Source of the DNA: Candidatus Epilinea brevis
Lineage (GTDB): Bacteria; Chloroflexota; Anaerolineae; Epilineales; Epilineaceae
DNA length: 64,000 nucleotides
Direction of reading: 5' to 3'
Assembly (NCBI GenBank): GCA_016710785.1
Contig: JADJUE010000001.1
Span: forward strand, 186,001-250,000
Shown piece after piece: positions 32,950 through 41,738 of the stretch; position 1 is the stretch's first letter, and each line of letters begins with the position of its first letter. Made by a program: the position numbers and the translations under genes. The notes under the pieces are model-generated. The model worked only from the letters and a program-made list of their open reading frames with translations. It was not told where the DNA came from and ran no database searches.

Positions 32950-35900
32950 ATGATCCCACGCCCGCACCGGCTCCTGCCGTCGACGCTGCTCCTCCTGGCG
33001 CTCGGCATTGGACCGGTGCGGGCGCGGCCCGTCGAACCAGGACAGTCGCCGGTTCCGCAGCAAGCGGTGGCCAGCCTCACCGAAGCCTATGCCCAGGTGG
33101 GCGGATGGGATTCGCTCAGTGGAGCCCAGTTGCCGCCGCTGGCCTTCAACCGCTTCACAGGCTTGGGGCTGGACCTGGACCCTTTCAGCGGTGACCTCGG
33201 CGTCTACGTCGCCGACACCGGCAACCACCGCATACAGGTCTTCAACGCCGACGGCCCGTTCCGGTTGACCATCGGGGGGCCAGGCCCGCTGCCGGCCGGA
33301 CTGAGTGGGCCGGCGGACGCCGCCGTTCAAGGCAGCCTGGTCTTTGTCGCCGATCGCGGCCATGACCGCGTGGCCCTCTTCACCACCGAAGGCCAGTACG
33401 TAGGTCAGTGGACGGACATCACCGATCCTTCCGCCATCGCCGTCAGCCCTACCGGACGGATCGCGGTGATCGAGCAGCTCGCGAGTCAGATCGCCATCTT
33501 TCAAGCCGACGGCCGCCGTCTGGCCACCTGGGGCGGCTTCGGCGAGGGTCCCGGCAAGCTCAACAGGCCGCGCGGCCTGGCCTTCACCCCTGACGGGCGG
33601 CTGGTGGTGGCCGACAGCGGCAACGAGCGCGTCGTCACCTTGGACGCCGGCGGCCGTCAACTGGAGGCCGGCCCACTGGGCCAGCGGCCCTTGTCTGTGG
33701 CGGTGGAGGCCGGCAGCGGCGACATTCTCACCCTCCTGGCCAATGGTCAGGTCTGGCGGCTGGCCGACGAGGCCACCCTCCCCCCGCGACTTGACCCGAA
33801 CGGCCGCCTTGCCGCCCGGGGCGCCTTGGAGCTGTCCCTGGCCAGGGACGCCCGCGGCATCAGCCATCTCTTCGCCAGCATCCAGGACGACGTCACGCCC
33901 TTCCACGGCCTACAACATTGGATTGGCAGCCCGCCCGCCATGCCGCCCGATGGCGGCCGTTGGGGCGACCCGACCCTGCCGCTGGGCCTGATGGAGGTGC
34001 CCTACCGCCTGGCCACCGGACCGGAAGGTACCTGGGTCGCGGACCGCTGGCCCCGCCTGCAGCTGTTCGACGACCAGGGCCAGGCCCGGAGGCAGGTGCC
34101 TGGGGGGCGCGTCGAGGATCTGACCGTTCTGCCCGACGGCACCTTGCTGACGGCCGGCGAAGACACGCTGTGGTGGTCCGAGCCACAGAACGGCCGAGTC
34201 CTGGGCGTCACGACGCCCACCTTGTTGCGCGACTACCGCTGGATGGTAGCCGCCGCGGCGGATCCCAAGGGCGGGGCTCTGGCCCTGGATCTCGGCGGTC
34301 AAGCCCTGTGGCATTGGTCGGATCCGGCCGGTGAGGCGACGCTGCGTTGGACCTGGACCAGCACCGACACCCAACGCGTGGCGCTCTTTGATCTGGCGCC
34401 GGGGCCTTCCGGTCGGCTGTGGACCGTCAACCGTAGCACCGACAGCGTGGAACTTCGGGACCTGGCCACGGGCCGGCCGGTCGGCGCCTGGTCCTTGCCG
34501 GGCCGACCCGTGCGGGTGGCTGCCGACGTCGCCGGCAACGCCTTTGTGCTGAACGCCTTTGGCTGGGTGCTGAAGCTGGCCGCCGACGGCCGCGTACTGG
34601 CGGCATTCGACGCCCGTGGCGACGCTCCGGAGAGCGGTGGACCCACCGACTTGACCGTGGACGGTGCCGGACGGGTGCTGGTCAGCGATGGCGCGCGGTC
34701 CCAGGTACGCGTCTATGCCCCCGACCCGGCAGGAAGCCCAGGCACGCTGCCCGACTTCGCGCCGCGCTGCCGCGCCTTGGGCGACAAGGTAGCCGCTCCC
34801 ACTCGCCTCCTCTTGGGTCAGACCACCGCCCTCACCCTGCGCATCAACGGCGACTGCCCCCAGGTGGAGAGTCGGTCGGACATCGTGCTGGTCATCGACT
34901 ATTCCGGCTCAATGTTCGGTGCCCCATTGGATGCAGCCAAAGCCGCTGCCGAGGCCTTCATAGGCAGCATGGATCTGGGCCGCGACCGCATCGCCGTCGT
35001 GGGCTTCAACCAGGACGCGGACCTGCGCCAGGGCCTCACCGCCGACGCACTGGCGGCCATCGATGCCGTCCGCGCCCTGACGGCCGGGGGCGGCACGGAC
35101 ATCGCCGCCGGGGTGGACGAGGCGCGGATCGAGCTCACCGGTCCACGGCGGCGCCTGGGGGCCGGCTCGGTGATCGTCCTTCTAACCGACGGCGGCTCCA
35201 ACGTGCCCCAAGCCCTGCGCGCCGCCGACCAGGCCAAGTTGGAGGGGGCCCGGCTCTTCACCGTGGCCTTCGGGGCCGGTGCCAACACGGTCCTCCTGGG
35301 CCAGATGGCCAGCTCGGCGGCGGAAGCCTATGTGGCCCCCAGCGGTGCGGAACTGGCCCGGGTCTACCGGACCATCGCCGACCGCCTGCGCGCCGGGGTC
35401 CTCTTCGGCAACCTCACCGTGACCGATGAGATCCCGCGCAACATGGCCTACGTGCCCGGCAGCGCCCAGCCGCCGGCGCTGCTGAGCGGCGACCGCCTCA
35501 TCTGGACCCTCGCCGATCTGCCCCTGGACCAGGCCACCGAGCTGCGTTACCGCCTGAGGCCCTTGGAGACCGGCATTCATCCCACCAACGTCTTCGCCGT
35601 CGGCGAAGGTCTGGACGGCCTGGGCCAACCGGGTCGCGTCGACTTTCCGGTGCCCGTGGTGGAGGTGGGCGCTCCAAGCCCGACCCCCGGCCCAAGCCCG
35701 ACGATCGGCCCCAGCCCCACGCCATCGGTCACGCTCACGCCCAGCCCGACGCCACGGCCCATCTACCTGCCCTGGTTGCGCCGGGAGTATTGCCCCAAGC
35801 GCATCCAACGTGCGGACGTGGTGCTGGTGGTGGACACCTCGGACAGCATGCTGGATGACAGCCGTGCGGGGCGCAGCAAGCTGGCCGCAGCCGTGGACGC

Positions 35901-36372
35901 CGCCGGCCGCTTCGTCCGGTTGATGGACTACCCCGCCGGCGACAGCACCGGCGTGCTGGCCTTCAACGCCCAGGCCACGGTGGTGCTGCCGCTCAGCCAC
36001 GACCGGGACGCCATCCTCGCCGCTCTGGACCGTCTGCCGCAGGCCAGCGGCACGCGCATCGACCTGGGTCTGATTGCGGCGCGGCAGGTGCTGGCCGGTC
36101 CGCAGCGCACGGCAGCCAACGCCGCCGTCGTCATCCTGCTCACCGACGGTCGACCCACCGGCACCACCGCTTCGGCAGTGCTGGAAGCGGCCGATCCGCT
36201 GCACCAGGACGGTGCCATCGTCTACAGCATCGGCATCGGCCAGGACCTGGACGCCGCCCTTCTCGGAGCCATCTCCCGCGAGCCAGAGCGCCTGCTGCTG
36301 GCCCCCGACGCCGAGGACCTGGCTCAGGTCTACGAACAGATCGCCCGCACCCTGCCCTGCGACGGGCCATAG
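32950..36372 (+). CDS. Exported NHL-propeller protein with two VWA domains (paralogue 4)
   Basis: This is a 1140-aa secreted or surface protein. A signal peptide (residues about 8-26) is followed by a propeller region (about 30-595) with NHL-type repeats such as VYVADTGNHRIQVFNADG, RLVVADSGNERVVTL and LVSDGARSQVRVYAPD. Then come the family module (RCRALGDK...LLLGQTTAL...DCPQ), VWA1 at Asp650 (DYSGSM, GGTDIAAGV, LTDGGSN), the beta module ending PLETGIHPTNVF, a Pro/Ser/Thr stalk (about 912-936), PRPIYLPW, a Cys and VWA2 at Asp962 (DTSDSM, GTRIDLG, LTDGRPT), with a closing Cys in LPCDGP. The ATG is 25 bp after paralogue 3. Confidence 0.82.
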   Translation: MIPRPHRLLPSTLLLLALGIGPVRARPVEPGQSPVPQQAVASLTEAYAQVGGWDSLSGAQLPPLAFNRFTGLGLDLDPFSGDLGVYVADTGNHRIQVFNADGPFRLTIGGPGPLPAGLSGPADAAVQGSLVFVADRGHDRVALFTTEGQYVGQWTDITDPSAIAVSPTGRIAVIEQLASQIAIFQADGRRLATWGGFGEGPGKLNRPRGLAFTPDGRLVVADSGNERVVTLDAGGRQLEAGPLGQRPLSVAVEAGSGDILTLLANGQVWRLADEATLPPRLDPNGRLAARGALELSLARDARGISHLFASIQDDVTPFHGLQHWIGSPPAMPPDGGRWGDPTLPLGLMEVPYRLATGPEGTWVADRWPRLQLFDDQGQARRQVPGGRVEDLTVLPDGTLLTAGEDTLWWSEPQNGRVLGVTTPTLLRDYRWMVAAAADPKGGALALDLGGQALWHWSDPAGEATLRWTWTSTDTQRVALFDLAPGPSGRLWTVNRSTDSVELRDLATGRPVGAWSLPGRPVRVAADVAGNAFVLNAFGWVLKLAADGRVLAAFDARGDAPESGGPTDLTVDGAGRVLVSDGARSQVRVYAPDPAGSPGTLPDFAPRCRALGDKVAAPTRLLLGQTTALTLRINGDCPQVESRSDIVLVIDYSGSMFGAPLDAAKAAAEAFIGSMDLGRDRIAVVGFNQDADLRQGLTADALAAIDAVRALTAGGGTDIAAGVDEARIELTGPRRRLGAGSVIVLLTDGGSNVPQALRAADQAKLEGARLFTVAFGAGANTVLLGQMASSAAEAYVAPSGAELARVYRTIADRLRAGVLFGNLTVTDEIPRNMAYVPGSAQPPALLSGDRLIWTLADLPLDQATELRYRLRPLETGIHPTNVFAVGEGLDGLGQPGRVDFPVPVVEVGAPSPTPGPSPTIGPSPTPSVTLTPSPTPRPIYLPWLRREYCPKRIQRADVVLVVDTSDSMLDDSRAGRSKLAAAVDAAGRFVRLMDYPAGDSTGVLAFNAQATVVLPLSHDRDAILAALDRLPQASGTRIDLGLIAARQVLAGPQRTAANAAVVILLTDGRPTGTTASAVLEAADPLHQDGAIVYSIGIGQDLDAALLGAISREPERLLLAPDAEDLAQVYEQIARTLPCDGP

Positions 36373-36382
36373 GAGCCGACCG

Positions 36383-39300
36383 ATGACCGATCCCGCCGCC
36401 CGCCGCCCGTTGTCTGTCCCGCCGTCCCAGGCCCCGAACCGTAGATCGGCGCCCCGCCGGACCCTGGCCGCCGGCCTGGCCGGTGCGGTGCTGCTGATCG
36501 CCGCCGTTCGGACCCTGACCGCGGCGGAAGGTCGATTGCCGGCGGTTGTGGATCAGTCCGGACCCAGCGAGGCCTATCGCCTCGCCGCCACCTGGCCGGG
36601 GGGCAACCTGCAGGGTCCCGCCGACACCATGTTGGCGCCTGCGGGGATCGATGCGACAGCCGAAGCCCTCTATGTGGCCGACAGCGGCAACGACCGCATC
36701 GATGTGCTGGGTTTCGACGGCAAGCTGCTGGCCAACATCGGCGGCCCGGGTACCGGAGCCGGCCAGCTCTCGGAACCGCGCGATGTGGCCGTGGTCTCGG
36801 GGATGGTCCATGTGGCTGATCGGGGCAACGCACGCATCGTCCACTTCGCCAGCGACGGCAAGGCGCAGGGGGAATGGCCGCTCCCGGAGGGCCTCCTGCC
36901 CTGGGGTCTCGCTGCCGGCGGCGGCAAGGTCTACATCTCCGTGCCGGAGCGAGGCCTCATCCTGGTGCTGGCCAACGGCCGGGAGGAAGCCCGCTGGGCG
37001 GTGGAGGGCGAACCGCGCGGATTGGACCTGGGCCCGGACGGCTCACTGTATGTGGCCGAACCACGTGGGCGTGCCGTGCTGCAGCTGGACGCCGCGGGCA
37101 AGGTGATCAAGCGTTTCCCGCAGGCCAAACCGGAGTACGCGCCCCTGGATCTGTCCGTGGACGACAACGGCGACCTGTACATCCAGTCCGCCGGGGCCAT
37201 CCTGTGGTTCAAGAGCGGGGAGACGGACAGCCAACAGGCCCTGTTCATGGAGGGCATGATGGGCGTGGCCCATTGGCCGCGAAAGGGCGTGTTCGCCACC
37301 ATCGCCAGCACCGCGCGCGTGTGGCACGGCGTCATCGGCTTCGGCTGGCAACCGCGCAACGGCGATGCCATCGCGGTGTGGCCGCGCCTCGGCTTCCCGG
37401 AAGGCCGGCTCAAGGCCCCCCATGCCATCCACGCCGCCGTCGACGGGCGGATCTGGGTGCTGGACGCCTGGCCCCGCCTGCAGGCCTTCCAACCCGATGG
37501 CAGCCTGTCCCTGCACGTCGTGCCGCAGTTCACGCCCAGTCGGCCCTTCCAACCTGTGGACCTGACCGTCAGCCCGGCCGGCGAACCGCTGGTGGTGGAG
37601 CCCCGCTGGCTACATCGTCTGAGCATGCTCGGCCAACCGCTGCAGAGCCTGCGGCTGCGTAGCGGGGTGACCGAGCAATGGGCGACGGCCATCCAGCTGC
37701 GCGATCAGGGCCGGCGGGTGACGGTGCTGGACAGCGCCGCACCGGCTTTGCGCCATTACGGCATCACCCAGACGCTGCGCGCCCTGGACAGCGAGCTGCT
37801 GACCCAGACCTTCAGCCAGACCTGGTCGCTGTGGTGGGACATCGCCGCCGCAGACGAGGCGCCGGACGGGAAGCTGTACGCCGCCCATCGCGGCCGTAGC
37901 CGGGTGGATGTGCTGGCGAAGGGCCTGCCCGTCGGCGGCTGGGACACCAGCGCCCGGCCCCGACGCCTGGCGGTGGGACCCGACGGCGCGGTCTTCGTCC
38001 TGGGTATTGACGGCGTGGTGAGCAAGTACCGGCCTGACGGCGGCCTGCTGGCCGCCTGGGATGCCGGCGCCTTTTCCCCGGCCGGCAGCGATGTCGCCGA
38101 CCTCACGGTGGACCCGGACGGCCGGGTGTACACCGTGGATCGGGCGGCGAACAAGGTCCAGGTCTGGACCTTGGATCCGGGCGCAACACCGGAGCCCATC
38201 AAGGAGCGCCGCGGTGGATGCCGCCTGGCAGGTGACAAGCAGGCCCTGCCCGCCAGCCTGGCCTTGGGCGAGCAGGTCGAGGTGACCCTGCAGATCGGCG
38301 GATCCTGCCCCGACGCCGGTCAGGGTGTGGACATCGTCCTGGCCATCGACCGTTCCTTCTCCATGATGGAGAACAACAAGATCACCGACACCATCGCCGC
38401 GGCGCTGGCTTTCGCCGACCAGGTGGACATGAGCCGCGACCGCCTGGGCCTGGTCACCTTCAACAACAGCGCGGCGCTGGCGCAAGGCCTGACCGCCGAC
38501 CGCGATGCCGTGAAGCGCGCCATCAGCAGCATCAGCCCCGCCGGTGGCACCAACATCGCCGCCGCGCTGGAGACCGCAACGGCGGAACTGCTGGGCCCGC
38601 GGGCTCGCGTTACGGCACGCCCGGTGCTCATCCTGCTCACAGACGGCAAGGACGACCAGCCAGACGCCGTCCTGCGCATGGCCGAGGTGGCCAAGGTTGC
38701 CGGCATCCGGCTGTTCACCATCGGCTTCGGCGCGGTGGACCCAATGGTGATGGTCCGCTCCGCCAGCAGCCCTGAGGACAGCTTCTACGCCCCGGATGCT
38801 ACGGCCCTGGGCGGCATCTATGCCGAGATCGCCAAACGTCTGACGGCCACGGTCCTGGCCCGCAGCCTGTCCATCACCGACGAGCTGCCCGCCGACATGC
38901 GCTTCGTTGGCCCTAGTTCCGGACCCACGCCGCGGGTGGCCGGGAACACCCTCAGTTGGACCTTCACCGATCTGCCCTTTGACGGCATGACCATGGCCTA
39001 CCGCGTGCAGCCGCAGCAGATCGGGCGCCGACCGACGAATGTCCGCGCCTGGGCGGAGTTCGTCGACGGATTGGCGCAGCTTGGCGATCTGACCTTTCCC
39101 GTTCCGATGGTCGAGGTACTCAGCCAGCCGCCCACGCCCACGCGAACACCGTCACCGCGGCCCACCGCTACGCCGTCCGCCACTCCCACCGCGACGCCGC
39201 GGCCGGCCGAACCCATCTTCCTACCGCTTGTGGTCTTCCAACGCTGCCAGGACAAGACGGTCTTTGCGGACGTGATGCTGGCCATCGACACCTCCGGCAG

Positions 39301-39841
39301 CATGGCCCAGCCCGCGGCCGACGGTCAGCGCACCCGGCTACAGGTGGCCGCCGAGGCCGCGACGCAGTTCGTGACCCTGCTTCTGGCCGAGCGCGGCAAC
39401 CAGGCGGGTGTCGTGACCTTCGACTCGGACGCCCGGGTCCTGGCACCCCTGACCGGCGACGCCGCCCAGCTGCAGAACATCCTGGCTGGGTTGCAGAGCG
39501 TCCAGGGCACGCGCATCGACCGTGGCCTGCAAGAGGCGGCGGCCGAACTCGCGGGTCCACGGGCGCAACCCGGCAGCAACCGCGTCATCGTCCTGCTCAC
39601 CGACGGCAGGGTGGACATCGACCCGCAGCTGGTGGTGGGGGCCGCCGATGCCGCCAAGGCTGTCGGGATCACGGTGGTGGCCGTCGGCCTTGGGAGCGAC
39701 ACCGATGTGGACTTCGACCTGTTGGGGCGCATCGCCAGTCGACCGGAGAACGTCTTCCGCGCCCCCACCACCAGCGAGCTGCGGTTGATCTACAGCCAGA
39801 TCGCCTACACCATCCGTTGCCCCAATCTGGACTGGCCTTAG
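36383..39841 (+). CDS. Exported NHL-propeller protein with two VWA domains (paralogue 5)
   Basis: The 1152-aa protein has the same plan as its neighbour. A signal anchor lies at about residues 27-48. The propeller region (about 55-600) includes LYVADSGNDRIDVLGFDG, MVHVADRGNARIVHF and RVYTVDRAANKVQVW. The Cys module is GCRLAGDK...ALGEQVEVTL...SCPD. VWA1 is at Asp656 (DRSFSM, GGTNIAAAL, LTDGKDD), the beta module ends RRPTNVRAWAEF, and the Pro/Thr/Ala stalk covers about 913-942. PIFLPLVVFQRC leads into VWA2 at Asp969 (DTSGSM, GTRIDRG, LTDGRVD), with a closing Cys in IRCPNLDWP. AGGAG precedes the ATG, 10 bp after paralogue 4. The repeat region of paralogues 4 and 5 aligns throughout, so they are a tandem duplication that has since diverged. 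Confidence 0.82.
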   Translation: MTDPAARRPLSVPPSQAPNRRSAPRRTLAAGLAGAVLLIAAVRTLTAAEGRLPAVVDQSGPSEAYRLAATWPGGNLQGPADTMLAPAGIDATAEALYVADSGNDRIDVLGFDGKLLANIGGPGTGAGQLSEPRDVAVVSGMVHVADRGNARIVHFASDGKAQGEWPLPEGLLPWGLAAGGGKVYISVPERGLILVLANGREEARWAVEGEPRGLDLGPDGSLYVAEPRGRAVLQLDAAGKVIKRFPQAKPEYAPLDLSVDDNGDLYIQSAGAILWFKSGETDSQQALFMEGMMGVAHWPRKGVFATIASTARVWHGVIGFGWQPRNGDAIAVWPRLGFPEGRLKAPHAIHAAVDGRIWVLDAWPRLQAFQPDGSLSLHVVPQFTPSRPFQPVDLTVSPAGEPLVVEPRWLHRLSMLGQPLQSLRLRSGVTEQWATAIQLRDQGRRVTVLDSAAPALRHYGITQTLRALDSELLTQTFSQTWSLWWDIAAADEAPDGKLYAAHRGRSRVDVLAKGLPVGGWDTSARPRRLAVGPDGAVFVLGIDGVVSKYRPDGGLLAAWDAGAFSPAGSDVADLTVDPDGRVYTVDRAANKVQVWTLDPGATPEPIKERRGGCRLAGDKQALPASLALGEQVEVTLQIGGSCPDAGQGVDIVLAIDRSFSMMENNKITDTIAAALAFADQVDMSRDRLGLVTFNNSAALAQGLTADRDAVKRAISSISPAGGTNIAAALETATAELLGPRARVTARPVLILLTDGKDDQPDAVLRMAEVAKVAGIRLFTIGFGAVDPMVMVRSASSPEDSFYAPDATALGGIYAEIAKRLTATVLARSLSITDELPADMRFVGPSSGPTPRVAGNTLSWTFTDLPFDGMTMAYRVQPQQIGRRPTNVRAWAEFVDGLAQLGDLTFPVPMVEVLSQPPTPTRTPSPRPTATPSATPTATPRPAEPIFLPLVVFQRCQDKTVFADVMLAIDTSGSMAQPAADGQRTRLQVAAEAATQFVTLLLAERGNQAGVVTFDSDARVLAPLTGDAAQLQNILAGLQSVQGTRIDRGLQEAAAELAGPRAQPGSNRVIVLLTDGRVDIDPQLVVGAADAAKAVGITVVAVGLGSDTDVDFDLLGRIASRPENVFRAPTTSELRLIYSQIAYTIRCPNLDWP

Positions 39842-39905
39842 GACCGGCCAGGCGCCACCATGGCATGACCTCTGCCTGTGGTTTCCAACCATCCGCCCTT
39901 GGCGG

Positions 39906-39911
39906 TATAGT
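39906..39911 (+). promoter_or_regulatory. -10 element TATAGT before the small tRNA cluster
   Basis: TATAGT lies 38 bp before tRNA-Pro(TGG). A possible -35, TTTCCA at 39882-39887, has an 18-bp spacer and is weak. Confidence 0.4.
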
Positions 39912-39948
39912 TGTCGGTCTTCGGCATCCCCGTGAGGGGCCGGAGCAA

Positions 39949-40022
39949 CGGGGCGTAGCGCAGTCCGGCAGCGCGCGGCGTTTGGGACGCTGAGGTCAGA
40001 GGTTCAAATCCTCTCGCCCCGA
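39949..40022 (+). tRNA. tRNA-Pro (anticodon TGG)
   Basis: Perfect acceptor CGGGGCG/CGCCCCG, anticodon stem CGGCG/CGCTG, loop TTTGGGA giving anticodon TGG, T-arm AGAGG/CCTCT. CCA is not encoded. It is the first of three tRNAs between the VWA cluster and the kelch gene. Confidence 0.95.
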
Positions 40023-40054
40023 CTGGTCGCCCTTTCCAGGGCCAGCTTCATCTT

Positions 40055-40125
<71 letters not shown>

Positions 40126-40153
40126 CCTTGCAGTGGCAGCGCCGCCTGTTCAA

Positions 40154-40226
40154 GGGCCTATAGCTTAGCGGTCAGAGCAGCCGGCTCATAACCGGTTGGT
40201 CCCAGGTTCAAATCCTGGTGGGCCCA
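40154..40226 (+). tRNA. tRNA with CAT anticodon, probably tRNA-Ile2 (lysidine-modified)
   Basis: Acceptor GGGCCTA/TGGGCCC, anticodon stem GCCGG/CCGGT with loop CTCATAA. It lacks initiator features. The TTGGTC variable-loop region and GGGCC-type acceptor resemble tRNA-Ile(CAT) more than the elongator Met tRNA at 46977, so Ile2 is the likelier identity. Confidence 0.8.
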
Positions 40227-40301
40227 CCTCGCTGACGGGCCGATTCGGCCCGCCGTCCAGTGTCCTGTTCCGCCAATGCCTGATGATCGAAGGAGTCCTT
40301 C

Positions 40302-41738
40302 ATGAGCCGTGAAGCCGCCCGTCGCGCCGCCGTGCTGCTCTGCCTGCTCGTGCCGCCGACCTTGGCGAGCACTCGCCCCATGGATGCCGCGCCGCTGGAG
40401 CAGGACGGTGCCGCTTTGGCTTGTGCATGGGAGAAGCTTGCACCGCAGACACCGCTGATCTACTACATGGCCACCACCTATGACAGCGCGGGGCGCAAGG
40501 CCTATAGCTACGGTGGGATCAACCAGGCCGGCCAGGCCGTCGACAACGTGTCCGTGCTGGATCTGTCCAACGCCGACCTGTCCAAGGCGCGCTTCGTCAA
40601 TGCCAGTACGGTAGGCTCACGGAGCTTGAGTTACGGTGCCGCCGCCGCCTTCCGGCCGGCGGGCGACAAGTCGGCAGCCTATTTCATCGGCGGCGCCGAC
40701 CCTAACGGCGACGGCAAGAATCAGGTGCAGGTGCTGACCCTCAAGACCAACACCTGGCGCAGCACAGTGCCTTCCGGCTCGGTGGACCGCATCTTCTCGG
40801 CTGCGGTCTACGTGCCCGGCCACGACGTGATCGTGGTTCAGGGCGGCACCAAGCGCTGCCCTCTCGACGGCGGCACGCCCGCCCAAGGGGACTGTCAGGG
40901 TGAGAATCTGGGCACCAGCTACCTGAAGATCGACGATGCTACCGGAGAGCTGCGCTTTCTGCCCGGCCCCAAAGGAGGCCCCCAGAACCTCGTAGGCTCG
41001 ACCTTGGTGTTCGAGCCGCTGAGCCGGCAGGTGTTGGCCTATGGAGGCAGTCCGGACAACAACCTTGCCGAGGCGCGCGTGTTCAGCCTGGACCTGTCCG
41101 ACCCGGACCTGTCCAAGGCCACGTGGAAGGCCTTGGCCGTCGAGGGCGCCCGCCCCCAGGGCCGCTACCTTCATGCCGCGGCCTACGATACAACGCGCCG
41201 GATGATGGTGGTGCAAGGCGGCATTCGCGTCGCCGGGATGAGCGACTCGGACAACGTGCTGACCGCCACCTGGGCCCTGGACCTGTCGTCGATCAAGGCC
41301 CGCTGGGTCAACCTGAGCGCCACACTGAAAGACCTGGTGGGCGGCGCCATGATCTACCCCGCCCACCATGCCAAGCCGATGCAGCTGGGCGGCCGGACGC
41401 AGTACAAGAGCCGCAGCGCACCCGTGCAGACGGCGAACCGGGAGTTGAGCGCCCTCGGCTGCCGCACGGCGCCGACGCCGACCCCCGAGCCTACGCGTGT
41501 GCCCATCGATGTCGGGGCGCCCAAGATCTGCAGTGGGCTGCTGGGGAAGGTCCCGACCGCCATCATCACCAATGCCATGGCCAACCCGCAGGACATCGGC
41601 GGATTCGGCGAGCCGGCCAATCCGGCCCTGCCTCCGGGGCCGATCAACCCGCCCAAGACCTACCTCGGCCTGCAGAACACCGGCGTGCCGTTCCACCCGC
41701 TGTTCAACTCGGTGATCTTCAAGTCCGCTTGTCCGTGA
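40302..41738 (+). CDS. Secreted kelch-type beta-propeller protein
   Basis: The 478-aa protein has a signal peptide (residues about 8-30), then at least five kelch-like repeats in which a Gly-Gly pair follows a hydrophobic strand (KAYSYGGINQAG, SAAYFIGGADPNGDG, DVIVVQGGTKRC, RQVLAYGGSPDNN, RMMVVQGGIRV). A short PTPTPEPTRVP linker follows at about residue 390, and the C-terminal 75 residues are Pro/Gly/Asn-rich and end in ACP. It is probably exported and binds a ligand or sugar; galactose-oxidase-like catalytic residues are not evident. GAAGGAG precedes the ATG. The 3' end overlaps the convergent O-antigen ligase gene by 20 bp. Confidence 0.8.
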   Translation: MSREAARRAAVLLCLLVPPTLASTRPMDAAPLEQDGAALACAWEKLAPQTPLIYYMATTYDSAGRKAYSYGGINQAGQAVDNVSVLDLSNADLSKARFVNASTVGSRSLSYGAAAAFRPAGDKSAAYFIGGADPNGDGKNQVQVLTLKTNTWRSTVPSGSVDRIFSAAVYVPGHDVIVVQGGTKRCPLDGGTPAQGDCQGENLGTSYLKIDDATGELRFLPGPKGGPQNLVGSTLVFEPLSRQVLAYGGSPDNNLAEARVFSLDLSDPDLSKATWKALAVEGARPQGRYLHAAAYDTTRRMMVVQGGIRVAGMSDSDNVLTATWALDLSSIKARWVNLSATLKDLVGGAMIYPAHHAKPMQLGGRTQYKSRSAPVQTANRELSALGCRTAPTPTPEPTRVPIDVGAPKICSGLLGKVPTAIITNAMANPQDIGGFGEPANPALPPGPINPPKTYLGLQNTGVPFHPLFNSVIFKSACP

